In this document: positions 44,101 through 56,561 of the stretch, one piece after another
How positions within the stretch are numbered: the first letter of the stretch is position 1
Layout of the letters: each line of letters opens with the position of its first letter
Origin: Rallus limicola
Lineage: Eukaryota > Chordata > Aves > Gruiformes > Rallidae
Assembly (NCBI GenBank): GCA_022605955.1
Contig: JAKCOZ010000041.1
Span: 2,130,001 to 2,194,000 of the forward strand
Reading direction: 5' to 3'
DNA length: 64,000 nt
Notes under the pieces: generated by a model
What the model was told of the DNA's origin: nothing
What the model saw: the letters and a program-made list of their open reading frames with translations, nothing else
The model's database searches: none
Translations under genes and position numbers: made by a program

Positions 44101-47100
44101 TCATTCCTCTGTTACTTGCTGGAATTGGGTGAGTAACTCATCCCACCCGAATGCTTTAGTCATAGGCTATGGGCTACACTCAGCTTGTCACAGAGCCCTG
44201 GTTTAGACAGAGAGGGACAAAGGTTTTGTTTCTGTAGAGCCTTAGTGAGGTGCAGTGGAGTATCAGCAGCCTAAAATGCATAGAATCATCGTGATTGGAA
44301 GATGCCTTAAACACCATCAAGTCCAACCATCAACGCTATGCCACTGGAACCTCTATACCATCTCCTGAAGCAGAGATGCTAACATTACTGCTAATGAAAC
44401 ATTAATTAGCATTAATTCACATGCTATCAGTCACTTACAAAGATCTACCGCTGGTAAAAGGTCTCTCTGCCTTGAGGAGCAACCTTGAGAGGTGCCCCAG
44501 CTCAAGGGGACATCACCATGCACTGACTCTGAGTCTTTTTCTTTCCTTAATGGAAATCAGGTAGTGGCTCATGCATCTAAGTGGCCTTAACCCTGAAATG
44601 AGCTGGCACATCCCAGTTGTGCAGATCCTTTTGTAGGTACTTTGGTGGATGGGGAATGTCTTGGTATGTGCACTTTCTTGGTACCACATTTCATCATTTC
44701 TGTCAAAATAGGAAGCTGTAGCCCCAGCTGTGAACCTGTCATTTTTCTGGTGTAAGAGGCTGCTAGTAGAGGTTGGAGTTCATAGATAAGTGGTGTGAGT
44801 AAGCAGCTACACCCCTCTGGTTTAATAATTTAATGAAACACCTTTAGCAAACTTAATGAGGTGAAAATGGGGATGGTAAGGACATGGCTTGACAGTGCCT
44901 CACTCCCACCCTGATCCATATCAAATCATGCTCAGATTAAATCAGGCACTTCCAGGAACAGCAGACGTGAGGCAGACCTGATGCTTGCCCAGTCTACATC
45001 GCATGTGCCCAACATAGTGCAGCAGCAGCTACTTTGGGTAGAACAGAGGGATGTCTGTGCTTCTGGAACAGAGGAACCTGTAGCTGTTGGTGTGCTTGCA
45101 TTTAGAGCTTCTTGTTTGCTTTGACATATCATGAACTTGTTCATCTAGCTGAGCTGTGACTGAGGACATGCCTTTGGATGGAGGATCTGCTGAAGCTCTC
45201 AACTGAGAATCCTCCCTGGTGCATCCTGCATTTCTGAGGTCAACCACTGCATCTGGGCAGTCGGAAGCGGTGGAGATGTGGGGGGGAGGGGGTGCGGTGG
45301 TGGCATCTCAAAGCTTCCTTGGCTGGTTTGTGAGTTGCAAAGGTTTTCAGGGTAAACAGGTCACACTACCTGCTCTGCAAGTGGGATTCATGGAATTGAA
45401 GGGTGCTTGTTTGGGTTTTGGTTTTTTCCTCAAACAGTTGACAGAAGAGAGTGAACAGCATTTCCTGGCAGTTTGACCCAGCCCTGGGTGGCCTGAGATG
45501 TCAGAGGTAGAGGGGGTCAGATCTTACAACTTGTGAAAAGGAGTGGGAAGTGTTTCTAGTTTAATAGCTGAATATTTTGTCATACCTCAAGAAGGTGTGA
45601 GGCAAACTGCCAGCCCTTGCCCAGAGACCCTGCAGTACAGGCTGCTGTTGATGGTCCAGACTTCATGACTTCCCTTGAAAACGTTTAAAAAATGACATTT
45701 GCAGTTGGCCCAAATGGCTGAATTTCAGACCAAAGTGAAGTGAGCACTGACCACTCATGGGTTTTGATCCTGTCCTGGCTGTGTGGGCCTGAGGCAGTCA
45801 CTAGTGTCCACGTGTTGCTGTGCTGTAGTGGGATTCATCAGCACTTGTCTTCCCAGCCCCTGGTGATATTTTCCTGTGGTGTTTTTCAGTGCAGAGTAAA
45901 CATTGAGCCCTAGAAGAAAGCAATCCACATATTGAGTGATAATAGTGAGGTACTCACCTGTGTTCTGGGATGTCAGGTACAGTAAATGTCCTCTGCAGCT
46001 CTCCAACAGTGTGTGTCCTCTTCATCTCAGTGACCTTTATCTCAGATGGGCAATTACCTCATGCTCCAGGAAGGCTTGAGGAAGACCCAAAGGCATCATT
46101 AGCAAATGCCTCTCTGCCTTTTTCTCTGAAGTCCTGCCAGTAGCTAGAAGGTGATGCACTTGGGGTGACTGGATAACACTTGGGGAAAGACCTTGAAGGC
46201 CCTCCTGTTCTCAGAGCCCATCGTGGGCTGGGGTTTTGTTTTCTTCAGGCAGTTCGTGGTATTCTGCTCCTTCCTTTGGCCAGACCTCTGGAACAGCTGG
46301 GAGAAGTCCAGTAGGATAAGAAAACAATCTTGGAGGTCACGTTATTTCTTTCTGCCCACATTGGCCTTGCATTCTGGCCAGCCTGGTGTTTGTACATAAA
46401 ATGCCTGTGTTGTGCTCTGTTTGCTTCTGACAGATCAGACATTGTGATGGGGATGTTCTTCTATAAAAGATTGCGTGTTCCTAGGAGAAGGCTCTGTCAT
46501 CTTCACTATCTCAGTGCCAAGGCAGTTTGAAGTCAGTGGAGGACATGTCAGAAGGTCAAGATTTATGAGAACTCTGCAGTTTATTTCCAAAAAGTAGGGA
46601 ATAAATCCTTGAGTCTTAGGAAAAAAAAAAAATGACTTAACTGCTTTTCCTAAAGATGGATTGAATTAACTGTGTGAAAGCAATTGAGCACTGCTGTTCC
46701 TGTGTGAAGAGCTAGTGCTTCTCTGGGAGATGAGGTGATCTTGATCTTGGTGGGTGGGAGTGCAGTGCTGCTTACTGGAGGCATCTGCATTAAATTGATC
46801 TGCCTGGTGTTTGGAAATGCTTCTTTGGTGGGGGGGGGTTGACATCAGAAATGGCTGGTGAGACTTACTCCCTGTTGAGCAGCAGAGAAGTAAAGCTCAG
46901 GGATTTACTCACATGTTGGACACGTGTTGGTCTTGTTGGGAGTGAGAAGGCAATGGAGGAACTCATAACAAGGTGCAAGTGAGAATTTTGTAGGGATGGC
47001 AATGTGGCTGTATCCTAATGTTAAGAAAGATTTTATTAAGCTAAGTGCTTAAAAGGGAGGCTTTTATCCCCAGTTATCTGGGAGATAGTGACTGGCAAGA

Positions 47101-50100
47101 GGAGGCACCTGCTGGGTGGCTGAAGGGCCAGCTTCAAGTGGAGGTGTACAGTGTGAGGGACTCCACAGAGCCTATGTATAAATGGACTAGAGAGGTGGTA
47201 ATAGGTCGTTGGTCTTGCTTAAGCTGGCAAAGTGGCTTTGATTTCATTGTAGGTTATTTTAAGCCAATTTCCCTCTAATGATATTTCTTGCTAAAATAGT
47301 ATTTGCTTTCTAGAGCAGGTCTTTAAAAATAAAGCCAAGGTGGGGAGGGAAGGAAGAGGAAAGGTAGGATGAAATTCAGTATTTCTTTGAGTAATTGCAA
47401 ATGCTTGGTGTCCTGCAGAGTGTCTGCTCCTGTTTGCTGGAGAGTGAAGCTGAAGTTGTCATCCCAGGCTGTTGTGTTGAGCTGTTGGGTCTCCTGGCGT
47501 GGTTTGAGCATCTCCCACTGCTTTGGCTCGGCAGTGGCCCTTAGGGCAGCTGCTGTATGTGGGAATGGGAACCACCAGAAGCCTGTAGTGTTTCTGCAAG
47601 TTGTCTCATTCTTCTCTTTGCAGAAGACTGCCACTCATGGGGTTTGATTCTAGTTTGTTTTGCTGGGGTTTTTTTGGGGGGGGGCAGAACTTTTCATTTT
47701 CTTTACTGGCTTCCTTTGTTTCTGCACAGAGGAAGGTCGAGGCTTGAATCTTGATGCATTATTTATTGATAGCATGTGTTGAGAACATTAGAGGAATGAC
47801 TAATGGCCTTGTCTGTGCTGTAGCAGTACTGTGTTGGAAGGCTATCTGTTACCAGGCTGTAAGCGGTGTGTGATGCAGTGAGAGAGGCTGAGCTTGGTAA
47901 GCTGTTACTAGAATAAAATCCTCCCAAAAAACTGTAGTGACCTTACAAGGCTGTTATTAATCCTGATATAGAATCACAGGTGGCCTAGGTTTGAAGGGAC
48001 CCTAAGGATCATGGAGCTCCAACCCCCCTGCCACAGGCAGGGACACCAACCTCCAGGCCTGGAGCTACACAAGGGTGCCCAGGGCCCCAGCCAACCTGGC
48101 CTTGAACACCCCCAGGGACGGGGCACCCACCCCCTCTCTGGGCAGCCTGTTCCAGCCCCTCACCACTCTCTCTGCAAAGAACTTCCCCCTAAGATCTCAT
48201 CTAACCCTTCCCTCCTTCAGCTTCACTCCATCCCCCTTGTCCTGCCAGGCTCTGCCCTTGAACAAGCTGATTCCCTCCTGTGTCTCTGCTCCCTTCAGGG
48301 ACTGGCAGGCTGCAATGAGGTCCCCCCACAACCTTCTCTTCTCCAGGCTGACCCAGCCCAGCTCCCTCAGCCTCTCTCCAGAGGGGAGCTGCTCCAGCCC
48401 TCTGAGCATCTCCATGGCTCCTCTGACCCCTCTCCAACAGCCCCACATCTTTCTTGTGCTGGGGCCCCAGCTCTGGCCACAGGACTCCAGCTGGGGCCTC
48501 CCCAGGGCAGAGCAGAGAGGGACAATCCCCTCCCTGTCCCTGCTGCCACCCATCTTAAACATGAAGCTCTAACTGATGAATTCCAATAATAAAAGCTAAA
48601 AAGGAGACTTCTTGTATGTTGTTGTTCTTGCAGCTGAGCAACTGTCCTTCGTGTCCTTGTGAGTGCAGTGGGTGAATCTTGTTGCTACTTGACACCCATG
48701 TGTGGTTTAAACTCCAGGTTATTTTGCCCTCCACCTGGACTCTTTGATCTTGTTGGTTTGGGGTGCCTCTGTGAAGTGACTGACACTGACCTCCTGACTG
48801 CATATCAGAGCAGGAGTTAGTTTTAACTCTCTCCTTTCCCTGTCATTCCAGGCATCAGAAGAGGCCTCACTGAGGGCTTTGGAGAGTCTCATGACAGAGT
48901 TTTTCCACAATTGCACAACAAATGAGCGGAAGCGTGAGATAGGTGAGTTCACACACTGCTCCTGCTCTGTCTGACACACAGCTGGCACCTCAGCCTCTCC
49001 TGCTTAGCTATGGGCTTGTAGTAGAGGCTTATGTAGTTTGGGCTTTGGAAATCCCATGGCAGGCCCTGTGGGTAAGGAGTATCTTGGTAACTGCCTGCTG
49101 CTCTGAGCACAGAGATGTAGGGAGTTTTTGTGAAGGGTAGTAAGTTGGTTAGAGTAGAAGGATGTTACATGTTCTCTGCCTGTGTGTTGTTGAATTGCAT
49201 GTCCTGGAAACCTCTACCTTCTGCCCAGAGATGGAGTATGGACTTCAGATGTGTTCAGTGTTAAGAAGGGAAAGCAGAAGGCTGTCTTAGTTAATGTGGA
49301 AGGACAAGTAGGAATAGTGAGGTTTGATGGGGTTTTGTGGTTTGACTTTTTAGTTTGTTTTTTGGCTGGTGTTAAGGAATATATCCTCCTGAAAACCAGC
49401 AGAGAAGTTACAGGTGCTCTGGTTACCTTCTTGGTTAATGGTAATGTAAATGAGCACTTGGCAGATGCAATCTCCAACTTCAGTGTCAAAAGTCTGATTA
49501 GCATGAAAGACTTCTCCCAGAAACATGGTAAAATACAGAATAAGCAAGTAGGCAGGTTAGTTTGGGGTTTCTTTTCCTATTCTGGAGATCTCCTGCTGTG
49601 GAAGAGGTAAACACCTTCAGCATCTCTCCCTTTCCTGCTGAAGTTGCAGAAAAGAAACCAATCAATTAAGACTGCAGTTTGATTAGGCTTTGTCATGTTT
49701 TGCCCTTTGCCACGTTTGGTATGGAGCCACTTGATGTGAGATGACCAAGTCCTGTGCTGGAGCATTTGGAGAGGTCTTTAATACACTGATCTACATCAAA
49801 GTCAGCACCTCTTGGAGTGATTGTGTCAAAGCAGGGGGGCTGTATAACGCTGTGTGTGATCTGTAGTGCCCTTACCTCTCTCACAGTGACCTGGCATCCC
49901 AACATTTGGCTTCTAGAGATAAAATGGTAAAGCTCCTAATACCATTTCTGTGTGACTCATTTTAATGTTCAGCTCTTGGGCTGGTATTTAGGTCATAACT
50001 GTTCTGACATGACATACCTGTTTTGTTTCCATTACAGCCTTTTGTTAGATTGCTTTTTAATACTTGGGAGTGTGACTATTTTTATTCTTCCTCCAGGTTG

Positions 50101-53100
50101 GTTGAGCCATTCCCTGAGCATGGGGTTTCTTCCATGCTCAGTGTGCTCTAGGTTGTTACTGATTTGTTTACAGCTTATGAATGTTAATGTAATTATTTGA
50201 AAAACTTTATTTTTTTTTTTCAGAGGAGCTTTTAAATAACTTTGCCCAGCAGATAGGAGCCTGGAGATTCTGCCTCTATTTCCTCTCAAGTACAAGAAAT
50301 GACTATGTCATGATGTACAGTCTGACTGTCTTTGAGGTAAGATGTGTACCCTTCCCTGCTCAGTGAGTTTTCTGCCTGGTGGAGTTGGAGATGGTGATTG
50401 ATTTTATTTGAAAATGTTTGTCTATAAATGGCAGTCCTAGTAAAGTACAGTGCTAAAGGATGCTTTTATTGTGCTCTCCTAGAGAGGCTGCTTAATGGCA
50501 GGCAGAGAGTGGGAGAATATGAATCTTTGTACACAAATTGAAGAATTAATTTCCTGGCATCTCTAAGTACAAATTACCTACGGTTTCAGAGGCTGCTTGA
50601 GTTTTCTGCACAATGCTTTTAAGAGTGTTATTGCTTTTATACTCTTTTTATGGATAGAAGTACGTGCACAATTACCTGCTACTTGCTATTGCAAACTTTA
50701 ATGCAAAGAGGGAAGACAAAGTTGCTTTTATTTTTCTGACATCTCTCAGTTGTGGTTGATGCTCTTGAACTACATCCTGCAAGCTTATGTGCTAGCTGTA
50801 GGGGTAAGGTCTCCTTTTAGAAGACCACATCCCACTCTTCACCTATTTATAAAAGAGCAAAGTTATGGTTAAAAGCCTAAATATTGATTTGTGTATCTAC
50901 TGGAAGAAATGAAAGAACTCTGTGAGCAGTTCTATCAACTGATTTCTCAGTGACTGGTACAGTGTCTTTCCTTAATGGTACTTCAGGGTTTGGTTGATGT
51001 CACACCTCACCCTAGTCCATTTTTGACTTCTCCATTGTGCCCTTGGCTGGGTTGGCAGTCTGTGCTCCTAAATCAGAGAGGGTTTCTGCCCTTTGCAGTG
51101 GGTCACTTTTTAGATAGAGCAAACAATTCTCCTCTTAGAAGTTTTATTGCTTTTACAAATTGTCCAGGTTGTTGCCATTGACTTCTTCTCTTCAGATGTT
51201 CACTCTGGTTATCTGGGGTGTCTGGACTCGACCTGCAAACTGAATCTGCTTTGTTTTCCTCTCAAAAAAGTGGGCAATCCTGACAAATGGTATGGAGGCT
51301 GTTCCCTGCTCTGGGGATGGGTGTCACACAACAGGAGCCCCAAATAATGAAACCTGTTTTCATGAAGAGGAAAACACGTTTGATTCCTGAGACTCTGGAG
51401 GGGTGGGGGGAAGTAGTACTGCAAAGGTAACTGTGGCCAGAACCAAGCAGAACAAAGAAATCACTGTCCAAGTGTAAAGTGAGGGGCAAGAGTCCACAGT
51501 TCAGCTGAGAGATTAGGATCTCTCCATTGAGGAGCTTGAATTCCCAAAGTTAACTGCTGTAGTGCTGCGCCTTCAGCTGGTTCTCTGTAGGAGTCTGTGT
51601 AGTCTGCAGCTTCTTCACAGAATCACTAGGTTGGAAAAGACCTCTAAGATCATCAAGTCTTCAGTCCTCAACTGTCTGTCCAGCCTCAATGTCAGTGCAA
51701 GTGTGTATAGAAACACAAGGATCATTCCCAAAAATTCCCCAGAACAGTGTCTTTTCTAAAGACTGTTTAGGAAGCTAACACTGAATCTGGAATTAAAATC
51801 CTTGTGCTCCCCTTCCAGATGACCCACCTTTACTTCTTGCTTTTGGAATAGAGAACATCTACCTGAAAACACTTCACAGGTGGAGAAAGCCACGACCTCC
51901 TGGTCAAATGATTAGGACAAAACTCAGTGGGCATCAAGACATGAATATTATAGCTAAAGCATCTTCCAGTTTTACTGGGGCTTCTCAAACTCTCATTCTA
52001 GATTTACATCAAGGAACTCCCATTTGGTTGGGTCTTCATTGTTTTTAAGCAATGGTTCTGGATCTTCTCTGCAAGAAAACCCCAGAACAGCCCCTTTGAG
52101 GAACTTAATGTATGACTGTACCTCTACACTGTGAACTGGTACCTCTGTACTGAGAATTGGATCTGCCTTGACCACAAATAATCTTTCCATGTCCTGCAGC
52201 AAACCCCTGTAAATGTGCAACTCTGCCTTCTTAGGGATTTTGTTTAGTTTTAAGGAGAATAAAAGCTTTCTGTTCAGGTGGTGCCCTGTCACTGCAAGGC
52301 AGTTGCTCTGATGGTGACTGTCTAGCTTTGCTTCAAGAGACCTGGGTGGCATCAGAGTGAGCTAAAGCCAAACTTCCCTCTTTTATTCTGCTTTGTACAA
52401 AGTTATGCTCCCTGCCCTTCAAAGGGGAAAAAATCTAGGTCATCAGGGTGAAAGGATAGTGGAAGTGCTTTTATGTGCATGCCAGTTAGTTCTGTTTGAC
52501 CCAAAATTGGTTAAAATGATATGGTGCTGGTTGCTGACACTTCTTGGTCAATAGAAATGCTGGTGCCTTCAGAGGGCTGTTGGGAGTAACTTCTGGGGTG
52601 TTGAAATCCATTGTCCTTCTGTGAAACTTAGATGTTGGAAGGCTTCTACAAGTCTGATCTGCCTGTGGTTTTGTCAGAGCTCATCCCTACACGCTGCAAG
52701 CTCCTTGGGCTATCACTGGCACAATGAGTACCCCTTTAGGTAACCAGGCTTGCTCCCAGTTAGCGGTGCAGGATTTGCCCTCAGTTAAGCTGCTCTTGCT
52801 CTGCCTAGCCCAGAGTGTGCACACTCCCCTCTACATGTCAGTAAAGACGTTGGGGTTGGGACAGGGCTGCTGAGCAGCTAAAGCACCTTAACCCCAGCTC
52901 TTTGCTGGCAAGCCTGCCAGAGCTCTTCTGAAAGAGAAACATCATCTGCTCAACCTGCTAACACCTGCTTGCTTCCTTGTCTACAGGTCTGCCCACAGCA
53001 GTGGGGAAGGGTCAACTACAACACATAGGAGTGCTTAAGTTTTTAACTGGCCAGGCTTGGTCAGCAGAGGCCTGACTAGATTGAAAAGCTCTAAAGGCAT

Positions 53101-56100
53101 TTCCCTGCCTGTGCGTTGTGCCCGGGCATAAGATGCAGCAGCTCTCTCCCTGCATTTTGTGTCTAAGATGAGCTCATTTGGGAGGTCTGTATCTTTTCCA
53201 GAACCTAATCAATAAGATGTGGCTCGGGGTCCCATCTCAAGACAAAATGGAGATCCGCAGCTGCCTGCCCAAGCTCCTTTTAGCTCAACATAAAACTCTG
53301 CCTTACTTCATCAGGAACAAGCTCTGCAAAGTCATCGTGGATATTGGCCGGCAAGACTGGCCAATGTTCTACCATGACTTCTTCACTAACATCTTGCAGG
53401 TAAGCAGTTTCTAAAGGGAACACTTGGGTTTTTTTAGTTCACAGTCAGGCATTATTTTGTTTCCTTGAGCAGTGACATCCCATGATAAAGATTAAATGGT
53501 TACATGAGAAGCAAAGTTACTTCTTAAATTCCTTTTCCTTGTAAATTTTCCAAATAACCCTTAGCTTCCTACATGCTACGTTTCTTTCTGGTGTTATATA
53601 AGGTTTTTTGACAAAGGAACAAAACTATTCCATAAGTATCAACTGTTCTTTGAATTTTAAACATGTAGCAGTAGTTACTGAAGTGGTAGGGGTTGGAGGT
53701 TGTTCTTTGAAGGAAAAGAAAGTCAATATAACTATGGGTGCATCAGTCTTTGAGTGCAGCTGTTGAGGATTTTTCACCTAAAAGCCAAAGATGCCCTAAG
53801 GCATCATGTAAAGTCACTAATGGAGTGCTGCTGGGGTGCTTTAGAGGGCTTTTGTGGGAAGACTAGAGGATGTATGTGAGGATCCTGAGTGAGACAGTGC
53901 CATCAGTTTGAATGTTGGTTGTAATTCAGTATCTTCACAGTGAAGCCTAAGCCAGGCTGGAGCCAAACTGGGCTAGTGCAAACCTCCTTAATTTGAGTGT
54001 TTTGTTTCCAGTTCTCTTAAAATTGTTCATAATTGGCTTAAAGAAGCTGGGTGTATGACTGAAGTGCTGCACAGTTGTCTTCTGCTGACATAATTACATG
54101 ATTTGAATGCAGCTATGCCCACAGGCAAGCCACAAGGCAGTTCATTTAATTAAAATACAATAAATCAAAGTCCCTGCATATAAGGAGTTTATTTAAGGCA
54201 AATGGATCTAGCATTAATTGCAAAATCAAAAAAATACATGAAACTTGGCATACAGACCTTGGTACTGACTGGTGTCATCTCTTCTCAGGTAGTTTTCTAT
54301 AGTTGTATAGTGCAACGTGCTGCAAATTCCTCCTGGACTGTCAATGTGACAATAAATACTCTTGAGGCAGCTGTCTATGCTTGCAGTTTTGGCTTTTATT
54401 TCACCTGAATCTACAGCTGAATTTCTGAGCTTCTACTCACTTTTCTAGCACTTTGGAGGTTATCTTGAAGGGTTCCAGAGCCCACTTTGGCTATCTGTTT
54501 TTCCTTAAGCCTTCTCCTTGTGAACTCAGCTTCAGAGGCAAACATTCCCATAAATTAATTTCCATAGCAGACACCCTCCAAAAATGTTCAGAAAAAGTGG
54601 GAGAAAAACACTTCACACTGAACTCCAGGATACCAAAATAAAGAGTAGCAGCAGAGGAGCTTGCTTTAGAGTTGCAGATGAGTCATCTCCAGACTTTCTT
54701 CTGACCCAGTTTGAAGCAACAATTTGGTTCTTCACCAGTAACTTGTATTCCAGTGCTTTTAAGTAGCCTGTAAAACTTGTACTGCTCCACTGGAGAGGCA
54801 GAGAAGTAACTTGGACTGGTGTCCTGAGGCAAAGCCGGTAACTTCAGAGGTATGAAATTTGCTCAGCATTTCTAGAGTGCCAGTTCATGGCATTGCTACA
54901 CTTCTGGTATTGTCAGAAGATGTTCTGAGAGGAGATGTTAGGTCTCTTTGCAACTTACTGACAAGTTGGGCCATTTAATCATCTTTTTAAGCTGCCTGGT
55001 CCTGTGCCATCGTGGTTCCTTTCTGAAAGCCAACGTGCATCCAGGCTAAGGGAGTTTAGATGGGCTCTTCCCATCTAGATGGTCATCTTCCCATGTATTT
55101 CACCCAACTGTGTAGCCTTGGCAGTGCTAACTCAGTCTCTCTGAGTAAGGAGATTAGGGCAGAGGTCAGCCTGTGTTACAAAAATTTGACTTGAATGGTT
55201 GCTTGTGGTAACTACTAGTGGCTTTAGGCTTTCTCTGCTGGAGGGAGTAGCACATGGATTGTGTTGGGTGTTGCAGGTCAGCAGCAAAGAGCAGCATTGG
55301 GTTTCAGCTGAAAATAAAACTTTGGGCCTCTGTGTTAGTCACTGGGACACGAAATATATATTCAAAGACAAACCCCATTGCTTTCTCCTGTCCTGTCCCT
55401 GTGCCTTCTGTCCATGGTGGAAGTTGCTCTTGTCAGGGAAGATGTGATCCCAGTTTGCAGTGTGGCACGGGTGCAAGGAGAGGTCATGTTCCTTTGTGAT
55501 CTGCTGTTGTAGTGATTTGTAGTAGAAAGGATGGGCTTTTTAATGGCAAGCTGCTCTGCTAGTGGTGTAGGCTTCTGACCTGAGCCCTGTTACGTGGTGA
55601 AACTGCCGGTGCTGAGGCAATTCTGAGAAGTGATGATGTCAGCAGAAGGCAGTAAACAGAAGGAACAAACTGTTACTGGTAAACATGCTGGAACAGAGAA
55701 CATGTGCAATGGCATTATGAAAGCTCTCTTGAAACCTCAGGGATTCCCATGGTACTTGAACTGTTGCAACACCATAGATTAATGTCTCAGGAAACCCATT
55801 AATTGCAGTTCTCTCCCCTTGACATGCAGCACTGTAAACTCTGGGAACTGGTCCTCCCCCAGTCTTGAAGCACTTGTAAACTGCTAGCAGTGGTTCTAAC
55901 CCCTTTGTCAGCCCACAGCTCTGCAGAACGTTATTGTCACGTGTTGCCTTCATGTGTTTTCCTCTCAGTTAATTCAGTCTCCTGTGACCACTCCTCTGGG
56001 ACTGATCATGTTGAAAACTACTTCAGAAGAACTGGCATGTCCACGGGAAGATCTTAGCGTAGCCCGGAAAGAAGAGCTACGGAAGCTGCTCCTAGACCAG

Positions 56101-56561
56101 GTGCAAACGGTGCTTGGGCTCCTCACAGGTATGGGTCATGGCACTTGCAGCCTTGCAACAAATGCTCTAGGGAGCCTGCACCTGCTGGGTTGGGTGAAGG
56201 TTGGCATGTGGGCAATGCAGTGGCTGCTCCTGCAGTTTGAACGCTCAGCTCATGGTGGAGTGAGCTCTTGTCCACACAGTGTCCTGTGACTTAGGAAGGG
56301 GGAATTGAGATCGTGTGGATAAGCAGTTGGTTATTATTTCGGGTTTACTAAGAGAAGACAATGTTCCTTGTCAAAGCACTGGAGATGATTTCCACCCAAG
56401 TTCTCTTGTGGGCTCCAGGCTGTTTGTTAGATCAATCAGACTGTTAGCTAGCAGGCTGTTCTGAACAATATCTCTTTGGCCAGGTATTTTGGAGAGCATC
56501 TGGGACAAGCACAGTGTTACTGCTGCCACTCCACCACCATCCCCAACTTCAGGAGAAAGTG
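32117..56561 (+). CDS. XPO6: XPO6, exportin-6 (N-terminal part, gene continues past window)
   Basis: Six exons (32117-32119, 48852-48942, 50224-50336, 53202-53399, 55969-56128, 56484-56561) join in frame across GT-AG introns to give 214 codons plus one base. The protein begins MASEEASLRALESLMTEFFH and is nearly identical to mammalian XPO6, which has about 1,125 residues. Residues 31-97 correspond to the importin-beta N-terminal Ran-binding domain and what follows starts the exportin-1-like HEAT-repeat region. The visible part ends in the PPPSPTSGES linker. XPO6 with RanGTP exports actin-profilin complexes from the nucleus (established). The next exon, expected to start with GT completing a glycine codon, was not found before 64000, so at least the last 7.4 kb is intron. 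No damage is seen. Confidence 0.97.
32481..39080. other. XPO6 intron 1, first part
   Basis: Ordinary AT-richer intron. It contains a candidate 26-nt micro-exon at 36435-36460 and a poly-T run near 37112. No other gene was recognised. Confidence 0.6.
36435..36460 (+). other. XPO6: Candidate cassette micro-exon in XPO6 intron 1
   Basis: A pyrimidine tract and acceptor CCTTCTCCTACAG are followed by 26 bases and a perfect donor, AATAG then GTGAGT. Joined between exon 1 and exon 2 it would read M-GNGGSPNN-R and reach a stop after seven more codons, so inclusion would abolish XPO6 from this ATG. This is predicted from splice signals only. Confidence 0.3.
39082..39171. repeat. 33-bp perfect inverted repeat with 24-base loop
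   Basis: The arm 39082-39114 is the exact reverse complement of 39139-39171. The loop contains a further small palindrome with the arm end (AAAAACACT-AGA-AGTGTTTTT). No transposon termini are evident. Confidence 0.96.
39517..39900 (+). mobile_element. CR1 LINE 3' fragment
   Basis: It runs from a GGAATAGAGAAGGCTGC block through GGCTGCCCAGAGAGG and ends in GATTCTATAA. It is 5'-truncated. Confidence 0.92.
39901..42110. other. XPO6 intron 1, middle part
   Basis: Unremarkable intron with a G homopolymer near 40752-40766 and a T run near 41492. No exon was recognised. Confidence 0.55.
42111..42526 (-). mobile_element. CR1 LINE 3' fragment
   Basis: It begins with the doubled reverse tail TCATAGAATCATAGAATGG and extends about 415 bp into the ORF2 end. 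It closely resembles the copies at 39.5 and 48.0 kb. Confidence 0.94.
44280..44370 (-). mobile_element. Old CR1 fragment
   Basis: CATAGAATCATCGTGATTGGAAG and CACCATCAAGTCCAACCATC match the 3' end of an older CR1 subfamily. Confidence 0.75.
44371..47968. other. XPO6 intron 1, late part
   Basis: Unremarkable AT-richer intron with short homopolymers. No exon or named repeat was recognised. Confidence 0.5.
47969..48554 (-). mobile_element. CR1 LINE fragment, about 590 bp
   Basis: It has TAGAATCACAGG at the tail end, then the shared CR1 block and a longer ORF2-derived part. It ends about 300 bp before XPO6 exon 2. Confidence 0.93.
48852..48942 (+). CDS. XPO6: XPO6 exon 2
   Basis: The exon is 91 nt between TCATTCCAG and GTGAGT and encodes residues 2-31 plus the first base of E32. 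It carries the first helix of the exportin. Confidence 0.96.
50224..50336 (+). CDS. XPO6: XPO6 exon 3
   Basis: The exon is 113 nt between TTTTTTTCAG and GTAAGA and encodes E32 to E69, including FAQQIGAWRFCLYFL, within the importin-beta N-terminal domain. Confidence 0.96.
50337..53201. other. XPO6 intron 3
   Basis: The intron contains one old CR1 remnant (51615-51700). The rest shows no recognisable exon or repeat. Confidence 0.55.
51615..51700 (-). mobile_element. Old CR1 fragment
   Basis: CAGAATCACTAGGTTGGAAAAGACC and ATCATCAAGTC are the typical reverse 3' end of an older CR1 subfamily. Confidence 0.75.
53202..53399 (+). CDS. XPO6: XPO6 exon 4
   Basis: The exon is 198 nt between TCTTTTCCAG and GTAAGC and encodes N70 to Q135, including LINKMWLGVPSQDK and DWPMFYHDFFTNILQ. 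It ends the Ran-binding domain and enters the HEAT repeats. Confidence 0.97.
53400..55968. other. XPO6 intron 4
   Basis: Ordinary intron with no named repeat or nested gene seen. Confidence 0.55.
55969..56128 (+). CDS. XPO6: XPO6 exon 5
   Basis: The exon is 160 nt between TCCTCTCAG and GTATGG. It encodes L136 to T188 and the first base of G189, including IQSPVTTPLGLIMLKTTSEE. Confidence 0.97.
56484..56561 (+). CDS. XPO6: XPO6 exon 6
   Basis: The exon is 78 nt between TTTGGCCAG and GTAAGG and encodes ILESIWDKHSVTAATPPPSP and the following TSGES, leaving one base of the next codon. Confidence 0.96.
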